A stretch of DNA of 14,481 nt from assembly GCA_937905855.1 (NCBI GenBank), contig CALCWU010000007.1:1-14481 (forward strand), read 5' to 3'. The DNA comes from an uncultured Mollicutes bacterium. GTDB taxonomy: Bacteria; Bacillota_I; Bacilli_A; Acholeplasmatales; Anaeroplasmataceae. Below, in pieces: positions 12,284 through 14,481 of the stretch. The translations under genes and the position numbers were made by a program. Under the pieces are notes generated by a model, which searched no databases, had not been told where the DNA came from, and saw only the letters and a list, made by a program, of their open reading frames with translations. The stretch's first letter is position 1; each line of letters starts with the position of its first letter.

Positions 12284-14481
12284 TTATTTAACATACTTGT
12301 TAGAAACTACGTCATTAATTGCATTTTGTAAAGTTTCAGCATTTCCACTTTGGAATGCAGTTCTTAATGCATTAAATTCAGTTTGAGTAATTGTATGATC
12401 AGCCTTATAACCAAACTTATACTTATAGCTTGATACACCAACTACACCACGGAAACGGCTATATGGAACTAGTTTAGAAACATATACGTTAGTAGATGCT
12501 TGATTGAACATTGGAATAATTGCACCATTCTCATATAATAGATTATATTCAGCTTCAGCAAACTTTTCATATTGCTCTTTAGAATTTGTAGGTAAAGCCT
12601 TAGCTTCTTGAATTAATGAATCATATTCACCAAGAATTTGATGTTGTAAATCTTCATTTTCAGAAGTGAATCCTAAATATGCTACCATATCACCATCAAT
12701 AGTGAATGTATTTAAATAAGTAAGAGGGTAAGCATAATCTGGTCCCCATCCCATTAATGGTAAGAAGTCATAAGCATATGCATTAGTCATAGCACTATAG
12801 TTCTCTTGAGTAGGGTTAACAACTTTGAAATTAAATAATGCTACACCTGAAGATGTTGTAATAGCACTTGCACCATCTTTAGATACTGCTCCAAATAATT
12901 CTTCTAATGTTGCAGCTTGTGTTGTAGAATAAGATCCACGAACTTCAACAAGTACTGGGAATGTAACACCTTGAGCACTTAATTCAGCATAAGCTTGATC
13001 TGCATATGCAGTTGCAACATCCTTTGAGTAAACTACATCTTTTTGATCAGATGCATCACTATTTGGATATAGATATTTTTCAGCCTTGTCTAGAGATAAA
13101 TCTTTAACAACAGGGTTCTTCTTAGCATATACATCAGCAAAATAAGTAGTATAATCCTTACCTTCAGATGAAGTTGCTAGGTTAGATGGAGTATATCCCT
13201 TATGAGCCCATTCATAACCATAACCATAAACAGTCTTAACATATTCAGTCCAATCAAGACCATGAGTTACAGCCAAACGGAAATTCTTATTAGCAATTGC
13301 CTTTTGAGTATTAGCATATGTTGCAGCTGTATGAGTTGAACCATACTTCTTATGATCAGCAACAGTCTTGCTACGATCAAAGTTCCAGAATGAAGAATAA
13401 ACGAATGCTGAAGTACCAGTTGCAGTATATGTATTTGTATTTACTGGATTAGTAAGTGTACCTGTTCCATCTTCACCAGCAACATATTTCTTCCAGCCTT
13501 GCTCATCCTTTTGGTTAACAGTAAAGCCATCGATATTATTTGCTTCAAATAATGTTCTAGTTAATGTTGTAGAATCTGTATTTGATGCATTAGCATAAGT
13601 CCATTTAATAGTCTTAATATTAACATTTGCATAATCAAAATAATTTGGATTAGCCTTCATAACGATTTCAGAAGAATTTGAGTGACTAGAAATAATATAT
13701 GCACCACAATATAATACATTCTTATAATCATCTCCAAATGTTGTACCTTCATCTTGAAGGAATTGTGCATTAGATGGATAGAATGGAGTATAGTTTAAAG
13801 CAGTTGTAAAATATGGAGTATTTCCAATTACAGTAAATGTTAATTTTTGGCCATCAGCTTTAATACCAACTGTGCTAAGCATACCTGCGTCTACCATTGC
13901 TTTAGCTTCAGCATAATTTTTGAATCCACGCTTTTGAGCATATGTATCACCAGTATAATTATTTGGCTTTTCTTCAGTACCAAAGTTAATTACTTGGCTT
14001 GCAGATGTGAATGTATTAGTAACTGCCTTTGCAGCACTCCACTCACTTGCACCCTTAACAAACATTTCCCACATGTATGCTGTTTCACTACCATTTGCTG
14101 GGTTTAAGATGTATTCAGCAGTAGTTACCCAGTCCTGAGCAGTAATCTTAGCATATTCTTTTCCATCTTGTGTATACCAGTTTGCATCATCACGAATTTC
14201 AAACTCGAATGTAGTGGTGTCAGATGTTTCATCATAAACGCCTTCAGGAACAGCCTTTGCTAATGTTGGAGTTAATTTACCAAAACGATCGGTATCAAGT
14301 AGACCATCTACCATGTTTGCAGTAAATTCATGATCGGTAGCAGATTGAGATTTTAAATAGTTTAATGTCTCAAACTCACCTGTATAATATGTTCTATATG
14401 TTGATGCGTCAGCACCATCCTTTTTGCAGCCTGCTAAGCTAAGTACACTTAATGCTGCAAATGCCGGAATTAATAATTTAG
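12284..14481 (-). CDS. oppA: Oligopeptide-binding lipoprotein OppA (5' end off window)
   Basis: Extracytoplasmic peptide-binding protein (SBP_bac_5 family) that delivers peptides to OppBC. The frame runs to the right edge: upstream of the first internal Met it still encodes KLLIPAFAALSVLSLAGCKK, a signal peptide with lipobox LAGC, so only a few start residues are missing. An ATG at 14314 is internal and not the start. Visible length is 731 residues plus a partial codon, clearly larger than the usual 540-600. Seen: GLLDTDRFGKLTPTLAKAVP and FEFEIRDDANWYTQDGKEY near the start of the mature part, typical of the family, and aromatic-rich binding-lobe segments later. The Thr/Asn-rich middle may hold insertions. 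It is the promoter-proximal gene of the opp locus and is followed by a strong terminator. The peptide specificity cannot be read from sequence. Confidence 0.92.
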   Translation of the reverse strand, partial: KLLIPAFAALSVLSLAGCKKDGADASTYRTYYTGEFETLNYLKSQSATDHEFTANMVDGLLDTDRFGKLTPTLAKAVPEGVYDETSDTTTFEFEIRDDANWYTQDGKEYAKITAQDWVTTAEYILNPANGSETAYMWEMFVKGASEWSAAKAVTNTFTSASQVINFGTEEKPNNYTGDTYAQKRGFKNYAEAKAMVDAGMLSTVGIKADGQKLTFTVIGNTPYFTTALNYTPFYPSNAQFLQDEGTTFGDDYKNVLYCGAYIISSHSNSSEIVMKANPNYFDYANVNIKTIKWTYANASNTDSTTLTRTLFEANNIDGFTVNQKDEQGWKKYVAGEDGTGTLTNPVNTNTYTATGTSAFVYSSFWNFDRSKTVADHKKYGSTHTAATYANTQKAIANKNFRLAVTHGLDWTEYVKTVYGYGYEWAHKGYTPSNLATSSEGKDYTTYFADVYAKKNPVVKDLSLDKAEKYLYPNSDASDQKDVVYSKDVATAYADQAYAELSAQGVTFPVLVEVRGSYSTTQAATLEELFGAVSKDGASAITTSSGVALFNFKVVNPTQENYSAMTNAYAYDFLPLMGWGPDYAYPLTYLNTFTIDGDMVAYLGFTSENEDLQHQILGEYDSLIQEAKALPTNSKEQYEKFAEAEYNLLYENGAIIPMFNQASTNVYVSKLVPYSRFRGVVGVSSYKYKFGYKADHTITQTEFNALRTAFQSGNAETLQNAINDVVSNKYVK

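Noticed and set aside
12284..14314. OppA starting at the Met at 14314
   Set aside because: The frame continues upstream through a clear lipoprotein signal peptide (LAGC) to the window edge, so this Met is internal.
1..14481. CRISPR array, insertion sequence, tRNA/rRNA or prophage genes
   Set aside because: No regularly spaced direct repeats, transposase-like frames, cloverleaf sequences or phage genes were seen on either strand.

Overview
The window is AT-rich, compactly spaced DNA in which every supported gene lies on the minus strand. The gene families (Spx, DUF2089, HAAS/DUF4097, CIRCE and cre operators, AGGAGG ribosome binding sites, many small-tailed lipoproteins) point to a low-GC Gram-positive bacterium of the Bacilli. 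A gut-associated or uncultured lineage near Erysipelotrichales, Acholeplasmatales or RF39-like groups is plausible, but the sequence does not fix this. TGG encodes Trp and TGA ends one gene, so the standard bacterial code fits.

Right to left, in the direction of transcription: (1) An oligopeptide ABC import locus starts with a very large OppA lipoprotein (12284 to beyond the right edge) followed by a strong terminator. Then comes a small three-helix membrane protein (11869-12225), and a second promoter with a perfect 21-bp dyad at its start point. That promoter drives oppB-oppC-oppD-oppF, a four-helix membrane protein and a Spx-family regulator, and the run ends at a terminator at 6439-6465. 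The order opp genes - membrane protein - spx resembles the B. subtilis opp-yjbB-yjbC-spx neighbourhood. This Spx lacks the first cysteine of the redox switch (Ser10 in place of Cys10). (2) A DUF2089 zinc-ribbon/HTH protein is translationally coupled to a HAAS (DUF1700)-DUF4097 protein, a likely regulator/envelope-sensing pair, from a near-consensus promoter. (3) Two monocistronic surface lipoproteins follow. One is short with two InlB-type B-repeats. The other has 604 residues, with a lectin-like domain, a helical stalk and a carbohydrate-binding-like C-terminal domain, and a near-perfect CcpA cre site just downstream of its promoter. (4) htpG (Hsp90) has a consensus sigma-A promoter overlapped by a CIRCE operator, so it is probably under HrcA heat-shock control. 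(5) The left edge holds the 5' part of an AAC(3)-family acetyltransferase whose putative promoter is embedded in the htpG terminator.

No mobile element, CRISPR array, tRNA or rRNA was recognised. The most notable signals are regulatory: CIRCE-htpG, cre-lipoprotein, the oppB operator-like dyad, a terminator arm complementary to the next gene's ribosome binding site, and the half-switch Spx. No clearly new multi-gene system is visible.
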